Positions 8,628 to 18,003 of a stretch of 64,000 nucleotides of DNA are shown piece after piece (within the stretch, counting starts at the first letter, position 1; the number at the start of each line of letters is the position of its first letter). This DNA is from Verrucomicrobiota bacterium. GTDB taxonomy: Bacteria; Verrucomicrobiota; Verrucomicrobiia; Limisphaerales; UBA11320. The stretch spans positions 1 through 64,000 of the forward strand of contig JACQFQ010000069.1 in the NCBI GenBank assembly GCA_016199985.1, given 5' to 3'. The notes beneath the pieces are model-generated. The model made no database searches. It had not been told where the DNA came from and saw nothing but the letters and a program-made list of their open reading frames with translations. The translations under genes were made by a program, and so were the position numbers.

Positions 8628-8892
8628 GCCCCGCGAGAATAGCGCGGGCGCCTGACAAGACAAGCGCACGAAAACCTGGAACGAAAAGAGCCGCTTGCGA
8701 TGCGACTGGCTCTGGAGACTTCGAGGACACATCCGTGCTCTAAGGCGCATCCATTCGCCAACTCCGCTCGGAGCGCGACGGCGCCGAACGTTTTCCCCGG
8801 TTGCTCCGCAACAGCAGGCGGCGGGACAATCTTCCGAGAAAATGAGGCTCGTCATTTCAAGGCAATCACACGCAGTTTTCTCCCCTAGAAGT
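8628..8892. other. Intergenic region upstream of serA
   Basis: About 265 bases between the DUF6580 gene and the serA promoter. No conserved gene, riboswitch or repeat was recognised; part of it is an open but low-complexity upstream extension of the DUF6580 frame. Confidence 0.4.
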
Positions 8893-8921
8893 TTGACCGC
8901 CCAGTGCCCGCCCCCTATTCT
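8893..8921 (+). promoter_or_regulatory. Sigma-70-type promoter of serA
   Basis: TTGACC (8893-8898), exactly 17 bases of spacer, and TATTCT (8916-8921). The expected start of transcription near 8928 leaves only about 13 bases before the ATG at 8941, with no Shine-Dalgarno sequence. Confidence 0.6.
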
Positions 8922-8940
8922 CCGCCCCTTGTTCTATTCT

Positions 8941-10533
8941 ATGAACGTGATGATTTGTGATCCCATCTCGCCCAGAGGCATCGCGCTGTTCAAGCAGCGG
9001 CCGGAGCTCAAGGTGACTGTCCTCGAAAAACGACTGACGGAAGCCGAACTCATCCCCCTCATCGCGGATGTGGAGGCCATGGTCGTCCGCTCGGAGACGA
9101 AGATCACGCGCAAGGTCATCGAGAACGCCCCCAAGCTGCGAGTGGTCGGCCGGGCGGGCGTCGGCGTGGACAATGTGGACGTCGAGGCGGCCACAGAGCG
9201 CGGCATCGTCGTCATGAACACTCCCGGCGGGAACACGATCTCCACCGCCGAGCTGACTTTCTCCATGCTGATGGCTCTCGCCCGTCACATCCCCCAGGCC
9301 CACGGATCCATGAAAGCCGGGGAGTGGAATCGAAAGTCATTCTCGGGCACCGAGCTCTACAACAAGACCCTGGGCATCCTGGGCATGGGACGCATCGGCG
9401 CCGAGGTTGCCAAGCGCGCTCAGGCCTTCGGGATGAGCGTGGTCGCTTACGACCCGTATTTGTCCGTCAGCCGAGCCCAGGCGCTCAATGTGGAGACCCT
9501 CTCCCTCGACGCGATCTACGCCCGTTCGGACTTCATAACGGTTCACATGCCGATGACCGACGAAACCAAAGGCATGATCAACTCCGCGGCGATCCAAAAG
9601 ATGAAACGCGGGGTCCGTTTGCTGAATTGCGCGCGCGGCGGAATCATCGCCGAATCCGATTTGATTGAGGGCATCAGGAACGGCCAGGTCGCCGGCGCGG
9701 CGCTGGATGTCTACGAAGTCGAGCCCCTCGCGAAGGATCACCCCCTGCGAGCGCTCCCCCAAGTCATCATGACGCCGCATCTCGGCGCCAGCACCGACGA
9801 AGCCCAGGAGAACGTCGGCATCGAGGTCGCCGAGGCGATCACCGATTACCTCTTGATGGGAGGCGTCCGAAACGCCGTCAACCTGCCGAGCCTCGACGCA
9901 AAAACTTACGCGCAGGTGAAGCCCTACCTGCAGCTGGGAGAGAAGCTGGGGCTCTTCCTCGCGCAGCTCGCGCCCAAGCAAAACGACCGGATCTTCATCA
10001 CCTATGGCGGAAAGGCGCAGGAGCTCGCCGTCACCGATCCCGTCACCCGGGCGATCCTGAAGGGCTTCCTGTCGCTGAGCGCGGGAAAAGACCTCAATTA
10101 CGTCAACGTGAGAGCCCAAGCCGCCGCCCGGGGCTTGACCGTCGAGGAGAAGCGTTCGGACGAACCCGTCACGTTCAACGAATGGCTTCACGTCTCCGTG
10201 TTTTCAGGCGACCAGAAGGTTTCCGCCGGCGGAACGTTCTTCGGCTCCCCCAACAATCCCCGCATCGTGCGCGTCTTCAGTCGCCCCGTGGAGATCCATC
10301 CCGAGGGCGTCGTGCTCCTCTTGAACAACAAGGACCGTCCAGGCATCGTCGGCTACCTGGGAACTCTCTTCGCGAAGCACCAGGTCAACATCGCGAGCAT
10401 GAGCCTCAGCCGCGATACGGCGGGTGGGCAGGCGCTGTCTGTGTTCCAGTTGGACACATTGCCGCCGACCTCTTTGCTCGAGGACATCCGAAAAGATCCC
10501 GACATCAGCAATGTCCGCGTCGTCAAACTTTGA
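8941..10533 (+). CDS. serA: D-3-phosphoglycerate dehydrogenase
   Basis: First enzyme of serine synthesis; oxidises 3-phosphoglycerate with NAD. The 530-residue length is that of the long form: substrate-binding domain, NAD-binding domain with the GMGRIG motif (near residues 146-151), catalytic Arg in NCARGG, Glu in EVEPL and His in TPHLGAST, then an intervening allosteric substrate-binding domain, and a C-terminal ACT domain (NNKDRPGIVGYLG onward) that usually senses serine. The ATG at 8941 gives the family N-terminus (VMICDPISPRG). Followed after 25 bases by the prolyl isomerase gene, with which it may be co-transcribed. Confidence 0.95.
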   Translation: MNVMICDPISPRGIALFKQRPELKVTVLEKRLTEAELIPLIADVEAMVVRSETKITRKVIENAPKLRVVGRAGVGVDNVDVEAATERGIVVMNTPGGNTISTAELTFSMLMALARHIPQAHGSMKAGEWNRKSFSGTELYNKTLGILGMGRIGAEVAKRAQAFGMSVVAYDPYLSVSRAQALNVETLSLDAIYARSDFITVHMPMTDETKGMINSAAIQKMKRGVRLLNCARGGIIAESDLIEGIRNGQVAGAALDVYEVEPLAKDHPLRALPQVIMTPHLGASTDEAQENVGIEVAEAITDYLLMGGVRNAVNLPSLDAKTYAQVKPYLQLGEKLGLFLAQLAPKQNDRIFITYGGKAQELAVTDPVTRAILKGFLSLSAGKDLNYVNVRAQAAARGLTVEEKRSDEPVTFNEWLHVSVFSGDQKVSAGGTFFGSPNNPRIVRVFSRPVEIHPEGVVLLLNNKDRPGIVGYLGTLFAKHQVNIASMSLSRDTAGGQALSVFQLDTLPPTSLLEDIRKDPDISNVRVVKL

Positions 10534-10558
10534 TGAACGCGGAAACACGCGTCGACTC

Positions 10559-11665
10559 ATGAATCCAATGGCCCCAATGAACTCAAGAAAACTTCTCTGC
10601 GCCGGCCTGACGGCCCTTGCGTGGATCCTTTCCGGCTTGCTCGTTCCAGCCCCCAACGCGCGCGCGGCCGATGGCCTGACTGCCCTATTTGGCGACCCCG
10701 TGCTTGTCCGCGGCAAGAACGTGGACGTGAAGCAAAGCCAGCTGGATGAGGAGTTCATCACTCTCCGCGCGAGCATGGCGGCGCGTCAGGAGGAACTCCC
10801 CGAGGCCCAGCGCTTCAAGGCCGAGCTCAGCCTGCTGGAGCAGCTGATCGTGGGCCAGATACTCGCGGTGCACGCGACCGAGGGCGACAAGACCAACGCC
10901 GCGGCGGTGTCCAAGCGTTTTCTGGAAAACGCCCGCCGTGAGGCCGGAGGCACCGACGAAGGCCTCGCTCGCGTTGTCCGAAGCATGGGAATGAGCGTCA
11001 AACAGTACGAAGACCGGCTCGCCAAGAAATCCCTCTCGGAAACCGTCATCGAGCGCGAACTCGGCCCCCAGATCGCGCTCACGGAGGAGATGATCAAGAA
11101 GTTCTACACAGACAACGTCGACAAGTTCCAACAGCCCGACATCGCCAAAGGCCAATACATCATCGTTTACACTCGGGACCCCAAGACCGGTGTGGATCTG
11201 ACCGCGGAGCAGATCAAGCCCAAGCGGGAACGATTGCAACGCGCCCAGGCACGGGCCAAGGCGGGCGAGGACTTCATGAGTTTGGTGAAGGAATACTCCG
11301 AGGAGCCGGAGACGGTGGAGAAGAAGGGCGAGTTTACCATCCCCAAGGTCAACCGCCTCCCGGAGGTCGAAAGCGCGGTGTTCGGACAGCCCATCAACGC
11401 CGTCAGCGACATCATCTCCGCGGGCAACGCCCTGCACATCCTCAAGGTCACCGAAAGGATCCCCGCGCGCCAGGTGGAGTTCGACAAGGTCAAGGAGGAC
11501 ATCAAGAAGGATCTCACCTACCGCGAAATGGTAAAAAAGCTTCCCGAGTACTTCGGAAAGCTCAAGAAGGAGGCGAATCTCGAGGTGATTGACGCCAAGT
11601 ACAAGTCCGTCCTCGAAACCGTCGCGGCGCTGGGATCGGCGCCTGAGGAAAAACCGAAGCCCTGA
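10559..11665 (+). CDS. Exported SurA/PrsA-like peptidylprolyl isomerase
   Basis: Predicted periplasmic folding catalyst of the parvulin class, 368 residues. A signal peptide (hydrophobic LCAGLTALAWILSGLLV, cleavage near ARA-AD, about residue 37) is followed by a helical SurA-type N-terminal domain and a single PPIC domain around residues 195-300 (YIIVYTRDP, EYSEEPETVEKKGEF, AVFGQPINAVSDII, LHILKVTERI). It ends in a charged helical tail. SurA normally has two parvulin domains and PrsA is a lipoprotein with one, so this is a generic single-domain form. The ATG at 10559 is chosen; Met at 10577 is an alternative. Confidence 0.85.
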   Translation: MNPMAPMNSRKLLCAGLTALAWILSGLLVPAPNARAADGLTALFGDPVLVRGKNVDVKQSQLDEEFITLRASMAARQEELPEAQRFKAELSLLEQLIVGQILAVHATEGDKTNAAAVSKRFLENARREAGGTDEGLARVVRSMGMSVKQYEDRLAKKSLSETVIERELGPQIALTEEMIKKFYTDNVDKFQQPDIAKGQYIIVYTRDPKTGVDLTAEQIKPKRERLQRAQARAKAGEDFMSLVKEYSEEPETVEKKGEFTIPKVNRLPEVESAVFGQPINAVSDIISAGNALHILKVTERIPARQVEFDKVKEDIKKDLTYREMVKKLPEYFGKLKKEANLEVIDAKYKSVLETVAALGSAPEEKPKP

Positions 11666-11708
11666 CGCGACGCATCCCCGGAGAGCGGGCCGCGCGCCTC
11701 ATCCGGAC

Positions 11709-11739
11709 AAAAAGAAACTCCGCTTCGTGGGCGGAGTTT
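11709..11739 (-). terminator. Rho-independent terminator after the aldo/keto reductase gene
   Basis: On the minus strand a perfect nine-pair stem (AAACTCCGC/GCGGAGTTT) with a seven-base loop is followed by CTTTTTG. It lies 32 bases after the aldo/keto reductase stop. The same hairpin could slow plus-strand transcripts from the prolyl isomerase gene, but there is no T run on that side. Confidence 0.7.
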
Positions 11740-11771
11740 GGGCGGATCTCGAAGAGCCGAAAGAGGGAAGC

Positions 11772-12878
11772 TCAGCGCTCCACCACTTCGCGTTCCATGG
11801 TGCCCTTGTACTTGCCCCTCTCTTCCTTCACCCCGAAGTTGTCGGCGCAAAGCTCCGCGATCCTCGATAGTTCCGCCTGCGATATAGGCTCTTGATCCAC
11901 GGCCTTGCAGAACTCGGTCAGCTGTTCCGCGTCATAGATATTCGGCAGACAGGAAGCCACCGTTTTCTCGGTCAGCAGCCATTGCAACGCCGCCTGGCCC
12001 AACGTGCGGCCTGTCTCCTTGCCCGTGAGAAACTCCAGGGTCTTGATCTTTTGCAGGCCGTTGATGAGCCACGAGCGGGGACGGTGCGAGCGGTGATCCT
12101 CCGGCGGGAACACGGTGTTTTCCGTGTATTTCCCCTCCAGCATCCCGGAGCTGTGCGTCACGCGGATCAGGAAACTCGTGTCCAGCTGAGGCTCAATGGT
12201 CATCTGCCCATGCTTGAACTCCGGCAGATCCTCCACCGTCGCGTCGACATGCGGCAGCTTCGCGTAAGTCGCCGCGTGCAGGTTGTTCCCCGGGAATTGT
12301 TCCAGCAGGTTGTAGATGTGCTGCAGGATGATCGGATTCCGCTGTTGGACGCAGTCCACGCCCTCGTACATCCAGCCAATCGCGGGTCCCAGCGCGGCCC
12401 CCGACGCGAGAATCTTCCCTTCCTTCTGGAGGTCTTCGAGCGTCGACCAGATGGCGTCATCCTTCACCTGCTCCTCGTGAATGTTGTGGAGCTGGAGAAT
12501 ATCGATGCGATCCGTCTTCAGGCGTCGCAAAGCCTCGTCCACCGCGAAGCGCAGGAAACGAGGCGAGAAGTCCTGGGGAATCTCGCGCTGCCCCTTCCGC
12601 TCGGCGGCGTGATTGTAAAAGTCATAACCCACCTTGGTCGCGATCACGATCTGGTCGCGCTTGCCTTCAAAGGCCTTCGGGATCAATTCCTCGCTGCGCC
12701 CGTTGCCATAGGTGTCCGCCGCGTCATAGAGGGTCACGCCGAGATCGAAGGCCTTGCGCATGAGGGCGACGGCTTGGTCGTCCGTGAACTGTCCCCACCA
12801 GCCTGTCGAAACGGTCCACAAACCAAATCCCACCTCCGACACTTTCAAATTCGTCTTTCGAATCGTCCGATATTTCAT
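11772..12878 (-). CDS. Aldo/keto reductase
   Basis: NADPH-dependent oxidoreductase of the AKR superfamily, 368 residues. The N-terminal beta-hairpin and GFGLW are followed by the catalytic tetrad: Asp52 and Tyr57 in YDAADTYGNG, Lys near 82 in IATKVGYD, and His near 131 in LQLHNIH. The C-terminal cofactor region includes LGQAALQWLLT and CLPNI. A central stretch (IIEPQL-like MTIEPQLDTSFLIRV) is unlike the short housekeeping AKRs, suggesting an AKR5/AKR11-like branch; substrate unknown. It follows the DUF1501 gene on the same strand after 161 bases. Confidence 0.88.
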   Translation of the reverse strand: MKYRTIRKTNLKVSEVGFGLWTVSTGWWGQFTDDQAVALMRKAFDLGVTLYDAADTYGNGRSEELIPKAFEGKRDQIVIATKVGYDFYNHAAERKGQREIPQDFSPRFLRFAVDEALRRLKTDRIDILQLHNIHEEQVKDDAIWSTLEDLQKEGKILASGAALGPAIGWMYEGVDCVQQRNPIILQHIYNLLEQFPGNNLHAATYAKLPHVDATVEDLPEFKHGQMTIEPQLDTSFLIRVTHSSGMLEGKYTENTVFPPEDHRSHRPRSWLINGLQKIKTLEFLTGKETGRTLGQAALQWLLTEKTVASCLPNIYDAEQLTEFCKAVDQEPISQAELSRIAELCADNFGVKEERGKYKGTMEREVVER

Positions 12879-13039
12879 GGCCGCACTGTAACAACCAGAG
12901 GTCGGATGGGAATCCCATTTATTGCCAGTGTCCCAACTCGGACGCTCCCGGACTTCCCGTCCTCAGGCCTTGCCTTGTTGAACGAGAGCCCAGCGGAAGT
13001 CCTGGCGAAGGCCCATGAATGGGGGGAAGATCCTTGTTC

Positions 13040-14494
13040 TCAAACAAGGCGGCGAAACGCGGCGCCCTCATTGAGCGTGGGACGCTCCGGACGACCCTTG
13101 TATTTGAAGGTCAGCGCCATGTTGTCCAGGCCGAGGAGCCAGAGGATGGTGGCGTGGAGATCGCGGACGTGCAGGCGGTCTTTCTCCGCGTGCAAGCCCA
13201 GATCGTCCGTCGACCCAACGGTCTGCCCGCCACGCACCCCGCCGCCCGCCATCCACATTGTGAAACCCGTCGGGTTGTGGTCGCGACCGTCGCCCTTCTC
13301 GGACATGGGCGTCCTGCCAAACTCGCCGCCCCAAATCACCAGAGTCTCGTCCAGGAGCCCTCGAGCCTTCAGGTCCTTCAAAAGGCCCGCCACCGGCTGA
13401 TCCATCGATCGGCAGAGCTCCGAGTGGTTCTTCTCGATCTTTTCGTGCGCGTCCCAGCGATTGCCCGCCCCGTGATAGAGCTGAACAAAACGGACGCCGC
13501 GTTCCACCAGGCGCCGCGCCATCAGGCACATTCGGCCGAAAGCGCGCGTATCCTTGGAATCCACGCCATAGAGTCGCTGCGTCGCCGCGCTCTCCTGAGC
13601 CACGTCGACCGCCTCCGGCGCCTCAGCCTGCATGCGAAAAGCCAGTTCGTATCCCGCGATCCGCGCCTCCAGCTCCGACTGCTCCGGATGCTGAGCGGCG
13701 AACTGACGGTTCAGCTGGCCAAGAAAGTCGATCTTCGATCGCTGCTGGTCCTCCGTCACGCCCGGCGGGGTTCCGAGATGCGGCACCGGCTCGGAGTCGA
13801 TCTGCATTCGCACGCCCTGATAAACCGCCGGCATGAAGCCCGCGCCCCAGTTGCGAGAGCCGTTCACCACCTGCGCCGGCGCGTCCTGCATCACCACAAA
13901 CGCGGGCAAACTCTGATTCGGCGTGCCCAGCCCATAAGTCACCCAACTGCCCAGCGACGGGCGCCCCGCGAGCGTGGAACTGGTGTTCATCTGGCAGATG
14001 CCGGACGAGTGATTGATGCCGTCTCCCCAGCACGAGTGGATCACCGCGAGATCGTCCGAGCAGGTCGCCGTGTGCGGCAGCCAGTCGGAAACCCACAGGC
14101 CCGAGCTTCCATGCCGCTTCCACTGCCGCTTGGAGCCCAAGATCGGCGAATGAAACTCGCCCATCGATGTGATGACTTGCTTGAAGCTCGATGGAATGGG
14201 CTGTCCTGCCAATCGATTGAGCAGCGGCTTGGGATCGAACAGGTCGAGATGGCTGGGACCTCCCTCCATGAAAAGGAAGATGACGTTCTTCGCCCGCGGA
14301 CGCAGCTGCGGCGGCTGGGGCGTCGACGGCGACACCCACCGCGGCGACTCCGATTCTCGGGCTCCCTCCCCCCGCGCGTCGGCCGCGAGCAACGCCTGCA
14401 AGGCCACCGCGCCCAACCCCTGCCCGGCGCGGAACAGGAACTGTCGGCGATTCGTCGCGCTTCGCGTCTCGGAGAAATGGCGGGGCAGGCTCAT
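13040..14494 (-). CDS. DUF1501 secreted protein
   Basis: Member of DUF1501, alkaline-phosphatase-superfamily-like proteins abundant in planctomycetes and verrucomicrobia and usually exported. The 484 residues open with a Tat-like signal (NRRQFLFRAGQGLGAVALQALLA) and an Arg/Glu-rich linker. The domain proper starts at KNVIFLFMEGGPSHLDLFDPK (metal-site-like Asp residues), continues through SSGICQMNTSS and WGGEFGRTPMSE, and ends with TILWLLGLD. Its ATG overlaps the PSCyt gene stop by four bases. The pair PSCyt/DUF1553 plus DUF1501 is a recurrent unit whose function is unproven, although it is often found near sulfated polysaccharide degradation genes. Confidence 0.9.
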   Translation of the reverse strand: MSLPRHFSETRSATNRRQFLFRAGQGLGAVALQALLAADARGEGARESESPRWVSPSTPQPPQLRPRAKNVIFLFMEGGPSHLDLFDPKPLLNRLAGQPIPSSFKQVITSMGEFHSPILGSKRQWKRHGSSGLWVSDWLPHTATCSDDLAVIHSCWGDGINHSSGICQMNTSSTLAGRPSLGSWVTYGLGTPNQSLPAFVVMQDAPAQVVNGSRNWGAGFMPAVYQGVRMQIDSEPVPHLGTPPGVTEDQQRSKIDFLGQLNRQFAAQHPEQSELEARIAGYELAFRMQAEAPEAVDVAQESAATQRLYGVDSKDTRAFGRMCLMARRLVERGVRFVQLYHGAGNRWDAHEKIEKNHSELCRSMDQPVAGLLKDLKARGLLDETLVIWGGEFGRTPMSEKGDGRDHNPTGFTMWMAGGGVRGGQTVGSTDDLGLHAEKDRLHVRDLHATILWLLGLDNMALTFKYKGRPERPTLNEGAAFRRLV

Positions 14495-17400
14495 TCAATG
14501 TAGAGAAACTCGCTGGAGTTCATCAGCGCATGACAGAAATCCGCAAGCGCCAGCGCTTCCGGAGACATTCGGCGCGCCTGATGCGTCGCCGCAGGCTGGA
14601 TGTCGTTGCCGCGACGCGAGGCGTCTTTGTAATATCCAGGATTCGATTCGAACTGCCAAAGCCCCACCGTCGATTCCCGAACCGCCTCCCCGCCCGCCAG
14701 CATCAATTGGTCGGCCGACAAGGCTTCCAGGGACAGCCGGACGTCATCGATCATGCCGTCCCAGGAAGCGCCGCCGCCCACCCTGCCCCCCAATGTCATT
14801 TGGTGGAACGCTTCCGTGATCCGCGGCGCCGAGGCCGAAATCCTCGCTGACGCCAGCGGCTCGTCGTCATTCGAGATATCCTTCAGGTGGAAGGTGACAT
14901 CCGCGGCCGAATCGCCGTTGCGATGAACCGCCACCGCCACATAATGAGGCTTGTCGATCCGCAGCGGAAGGTCGGAGAAGACTTGAACAGGTTGCGCCTG
15001 CGGCCCGGTCCCCGCAAACTCCAGGAAGAGGCTCTGAGGCTTGTGATGAGACTTCTTGCCGGTCACGCCCACCACCCAGGAGGGCCGTTGCGGACGCTCT
15101 GGCCACCGCGCCGCCAGGGTGCGCGTCGAGGCGTCGTCGGGAACCGTGTGCAGATAGACGAACGCCTCGAGAGTAAAGTCGCCGTCGCCTCGCGGAATGT
15201 TCCTCATCGGAATCGAAAGCGCCTGTTCGGCGGAGCTCGGGGAAATCACCACGGCCTTTCCGTCCCGGAATGGAAACCGATCCGTCTGCAATCCTGAGCT
15301 CGCGGAGAAAGCGAGCTCCGCGTCCACGCGACGCGCCTGTCCCCGCCAGAACGCGTCCGCGGCCTTCAGCTCTTCCGTTCTCGCTTCGCGGCCGTAAACC
15401 CACCGATACGCGTCCAACATCTGGCCTTGGATGTCTCCCGGATGATCCGACCCGATCCGACGCGCCATCGCCTGCGCTCTCTGGATCATGAAAGGACTGT
15501 TGATCATCAGCAGGGATTGCATGGGCGTCGTTGTCACATCCCGCTGCGACGCGCTCGAAAAGGCCTGCGGAGCGTCGAAGGCGTCCAACAAAGGATCGCG
15601 GCTGTTTCGCAGGACCTTTGTGAAAACGCTCCTCTGAAATTTGGAGGCGTCAGCAGGGGCGCCCCCGGCCGCCCGGCTCAGCTCTCCGCTCGCCATGAGC
15701 ACAGCGTCCCGCACTTGCTCCGCGTCCAGCCGTCGGGCCGTCCCGCGCCAGAGAAGCCGGTTTTCCGGATCCAGCTGTTGGGCCTTTTTCCACGCCGATG
15801 CCAACCCAGGCGACGGCGCGGTCGATGACAGCCGATAGGTGGCGGAAGTGAGAATCAGCCGATGCAGCTTCTTCAAGCTCCACCCATCGGTCACAAACCG
15901 CTGAGCCAGCCAGTCAAGAAGCTCTGGATGCGTCGGCTTCTCGCCCAGCCTGCCAAAATCGCTGCTCGTCCGAACCAAGCCGCGTCCGAAATGATACTGC
16001 CAAACGCGATTCACGATTACGCGGCTGCTGAGCGGGTTCGCGGGCTCGGTGATCCACCGCGCCAGGGTCGCGCGGCGTCCCGTCGACCCGGGGGCCGAAG
16101 GCAATCTCTCAATTCGCGCGTCGCCCGGATCCAGAATGGTGGGGAACCCGGGTTCAATGGGCGCGGGGCCTTTCTTAGGAATCGCGAGCGCGGGAGCGAC
16201 CGGTCCCACCTCGGTCACCGTCATGGCCTGCGGGAGAGGCGCCGGCATGAGTGCGCTGAAAGCCGCGAGCTGCTTCTGAACGGCGGCAAGCTTCTCCTTG
16301 TCCTGCGGCTTGATGCGAGGCGCCAAACGCTCGTAGGCGTGCGTCACCTGCCGATAGGCCAGCTCGGCAACCTGATGCTCATAGGGCGTCCGCTCAGACT
16401 GCGGCTTCCGCATCAGCGCCTGGATCTCCGCGGGAAACTTGCTCCGCAGATCATCGGACGCTTGCTGCCGATACGGCTCCTCGATCCGGCGGATCTGGTC
16501 CTGGAGCTCACGCGTCCTCTCGAGATACGCGTCCAGCTTCCGCTGATGCTCCGCCCGCTGAGCCGGCGTCGCCGCGGGCGTGTCGTTGTAGGGAAGCATG
16601 CCGGCGAAGAAGGCCTGGAGGCGGAAATAATCCTTCTGGAGCAAGGGATCAAACTTGTGATCGTGGCATCGGGCGCATTGGAGCCCCAACCCGAGCATCA
16701 CCTCGGCGGTGGTGTCGGTGATGTCGTTCAGGAGCGTGCTCCACTGAGCGACAGCGTCGCGATTGTTATACTCGTAAATGCCGTGTCGGAGATACCCCGT
16801 GGCGATCAAGGCGTCGGGATCCTCGGGCCACAGCTCGTCGCCCGCCAGCTGCTCCTGCACGAAACGCGAGTACGGCTTGTCGGCGTTGAGCGAGCGGATC
16901 ACATAGTCGCGATACCGCCAGGCGTTCGGACGAAAATCGTCCACACGGTAGCCATCGGAGTCCGCGTAACGCACCAAGTCGAGCCAGTGACGCGCCCAGC
17001 GCTCGCCGTATCGGCGGTCCTCCAGGAGGCGATCCACCCAACGCTCGTAGGCGTCGGACGCTTCATCCGCCATGAACGCGGCGAGATCCGAAGGCAGCGG
17101 GGGCAACCCCCATAGATCAAACGACAGGCGTCGGAACAAGGCTTCCTTAGAGGCCTCCGATTGAGGCTCGATTCCCGCGGACGCCAGCCGATCTCCGACA
17201 AACCGATCCACCTCGTTCCTTCCCCAGCCTCGCAGTCGTTCGGATGGAACGAGCGTCGCCTTCAGCGGTTGGAAAGCCCACCATTCGCGATCGCTATCCG
17301 AAATACTGGAAACCTTTGAAATCTTGGGAAGCGATGAGCTCGGGAAGAGAGCGCCATCGCGGATCCATTGGGCAAGCACGGTCGCACGGTCGGAGGGAAC

Positions 17401-17790
17401 GCTCAGATTCTCGTGGGCGCGCCTCAACCCCGGGATCCCCTGAGCGATCACCAAAAGCGCGCGACTCTCTTCGGGATGACCTGCGACCCATGCGGGCTTT
17501 CCTGAATCGCCCCCCGACCCGGCGGAAGCGCGAGAGTCCAAAGCCAGCCCTCCCTGAATGCTTCGGGCGTCATGGCTATGGCAGCCGAAGCAATGCTGGC
17601 GCAAGACCGACAACCCCGACGCGCCTGTCGCCTCATCGGCCCGAGAGGCGAGGGCGAAAACGCAAACAACGACCGCGAAATAAAGACCGCAAAGCCAGCG
17701 CGCGATGGATGCGGAGCAGGAGCTGGAAAGCGACGGATGTCCCCCTCGGGGATGAGGGAGGGTCGGCCGGCATGAGCGGGAAGAGCGCAT
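14491..17790 (-). CDS. PSCyt1-DUF1549-DUF1553 protein with a LamG insert
   Basis: Large exported planctomycete-type cytochrome protein, 1099 residues. A signal helix (WLCGLYFAVVVCVFALA) precedes PSCyt1 with a heme c motif CFGCH near residue 73, then DUF1549 (about 185-390, starting NEVDRFVGDRLASAGI), a coiled, Arg/Gln-rich segment (about 415-500) and DUF1553 (about 575-815). A LamG/concanavalin-like domain (about 835-1050, ending WDGMIDDVRLSLEAL) interrupts DUF1553, whose normal tail ALADFCHALMNSSEFLYIE reappears as the very C-terminus. No sulfatase lies next to it. It is translationally coupled to DUF1501. Confidence 0.9.
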   Translation of the reverse strand: MRSSRSCRPTLPHPRGGHPSLSSSCSASIARWLCGLYFAVVVCVFALASRADEATGASGLSVLRQHCFGCHSHDARSIQGGLALDSRASAGSGGDSGKPAWVAGHPEESRALLVIAQGIPGLRRAHENLSVPSDRATVLAQWIRDGALFPSSSLPKISKVSSISDSDREWWAFQPLKATLVPSERLRGWGRNEVDRFVGDRLASAGIEPQSEASKEALFRRLSFDLWGLPPLPSDLAAFMADEASDAYERWVDRLLEDRRYGERWARHWLDLVRYADSDGYRVDDFRPNAWRYRDYVIRSLNADKPYSRFVQEQLAGDELWPEDPDALIATGYLRHGIYEYNNRDAVAQWSTLLNDITDTTAEVMLGLGLQCARCHDHKFDPLLQKDYFRLQAFFAGMLPYNDTPAATPAQRAEHQRKLDAYLERTRELQDQIRRIEEPYRQQASDDLRSKFPAEIQALMRKPQSERTPYEHQVAELAYRQVTHAYERLAPRIKPQDKEKLAAVQKQLAAFSALMPAPLPQAMTVTEVGPVAPALAIPKKGPAPIEPGFPTILDPGDARIERLPSAPGSTGRRATLARWITEPANPLSSRVIVNRVWQYHFGRGLVRTSSDFGRLGEKPTHPELLDWLAQRFVTDGWSLKKLHRLILTSATYRLSSTAPSPGLASAWKKAQQLDPENRLLWRGTARRLDAEQVRDAVLMASGELSRAAGGAPADASKFQRSVFTKVLRNSRDPLLDAFDAPQAFSSASQRDVTTTPMQSLLMINSPFMIQRAQAMARRIGSDHPGDIQGQMLDAYRWVYGREARTEELKAADAFWRGQARRVDAELAFSASSGLQTDRFPFRDGKAVVISPSSAEQALSIPMRNIPRGDGDFTLEAFVYLHTVPDDASTRTLAARWPERPQRPSWVVGVTGKKSHHKPQSLFLEFAGTGPQAQPVQVFSDLPLRIDKPHYVAVAVHRNGDSAADVTFHLKDISNDDEPLASARISASAPRITEAFHQMTLGGRVGGGASWDGMIDDVRLSLEALSADQLMLAGGEAVRESTVGLWQFESNPGYYKDASRRGNDIQPAATHQARRMSPEALALADFCHALMNSSEFLYIE

Positions 17791-18003
17791 GAACTCAGCG
17801 AGATCTAAGGCACCCTAAACAGTTCCACCCCCCACATCAACCCCCGAACTGGACCAGCCCTTCTGGGATTCCACAGAAGCAACCGGAGGCAACGAAGGAG
17901 ACGGCCCTTCGGCCAGATCTCTGGACTCAATTCTTGAGTTTCCGGGCGAGGAGTTTGCGCTGTCGCGTCAAAATTCCCCATCCTTCCGACTCGAGCCATC
18001 CGG
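17791..18003. other. Intergenic region between the PSCyt and beta-propeller genes
   Basis: 213 bases between genes on the same strand. Short hairpins are visible (ACTCAA-TTC-TTGAGT near 17925-17940; GGCC-GAAG-GGCC near 17910), but neither is followed by a T run, and no promoter was convincing. Confidence 0.4.
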
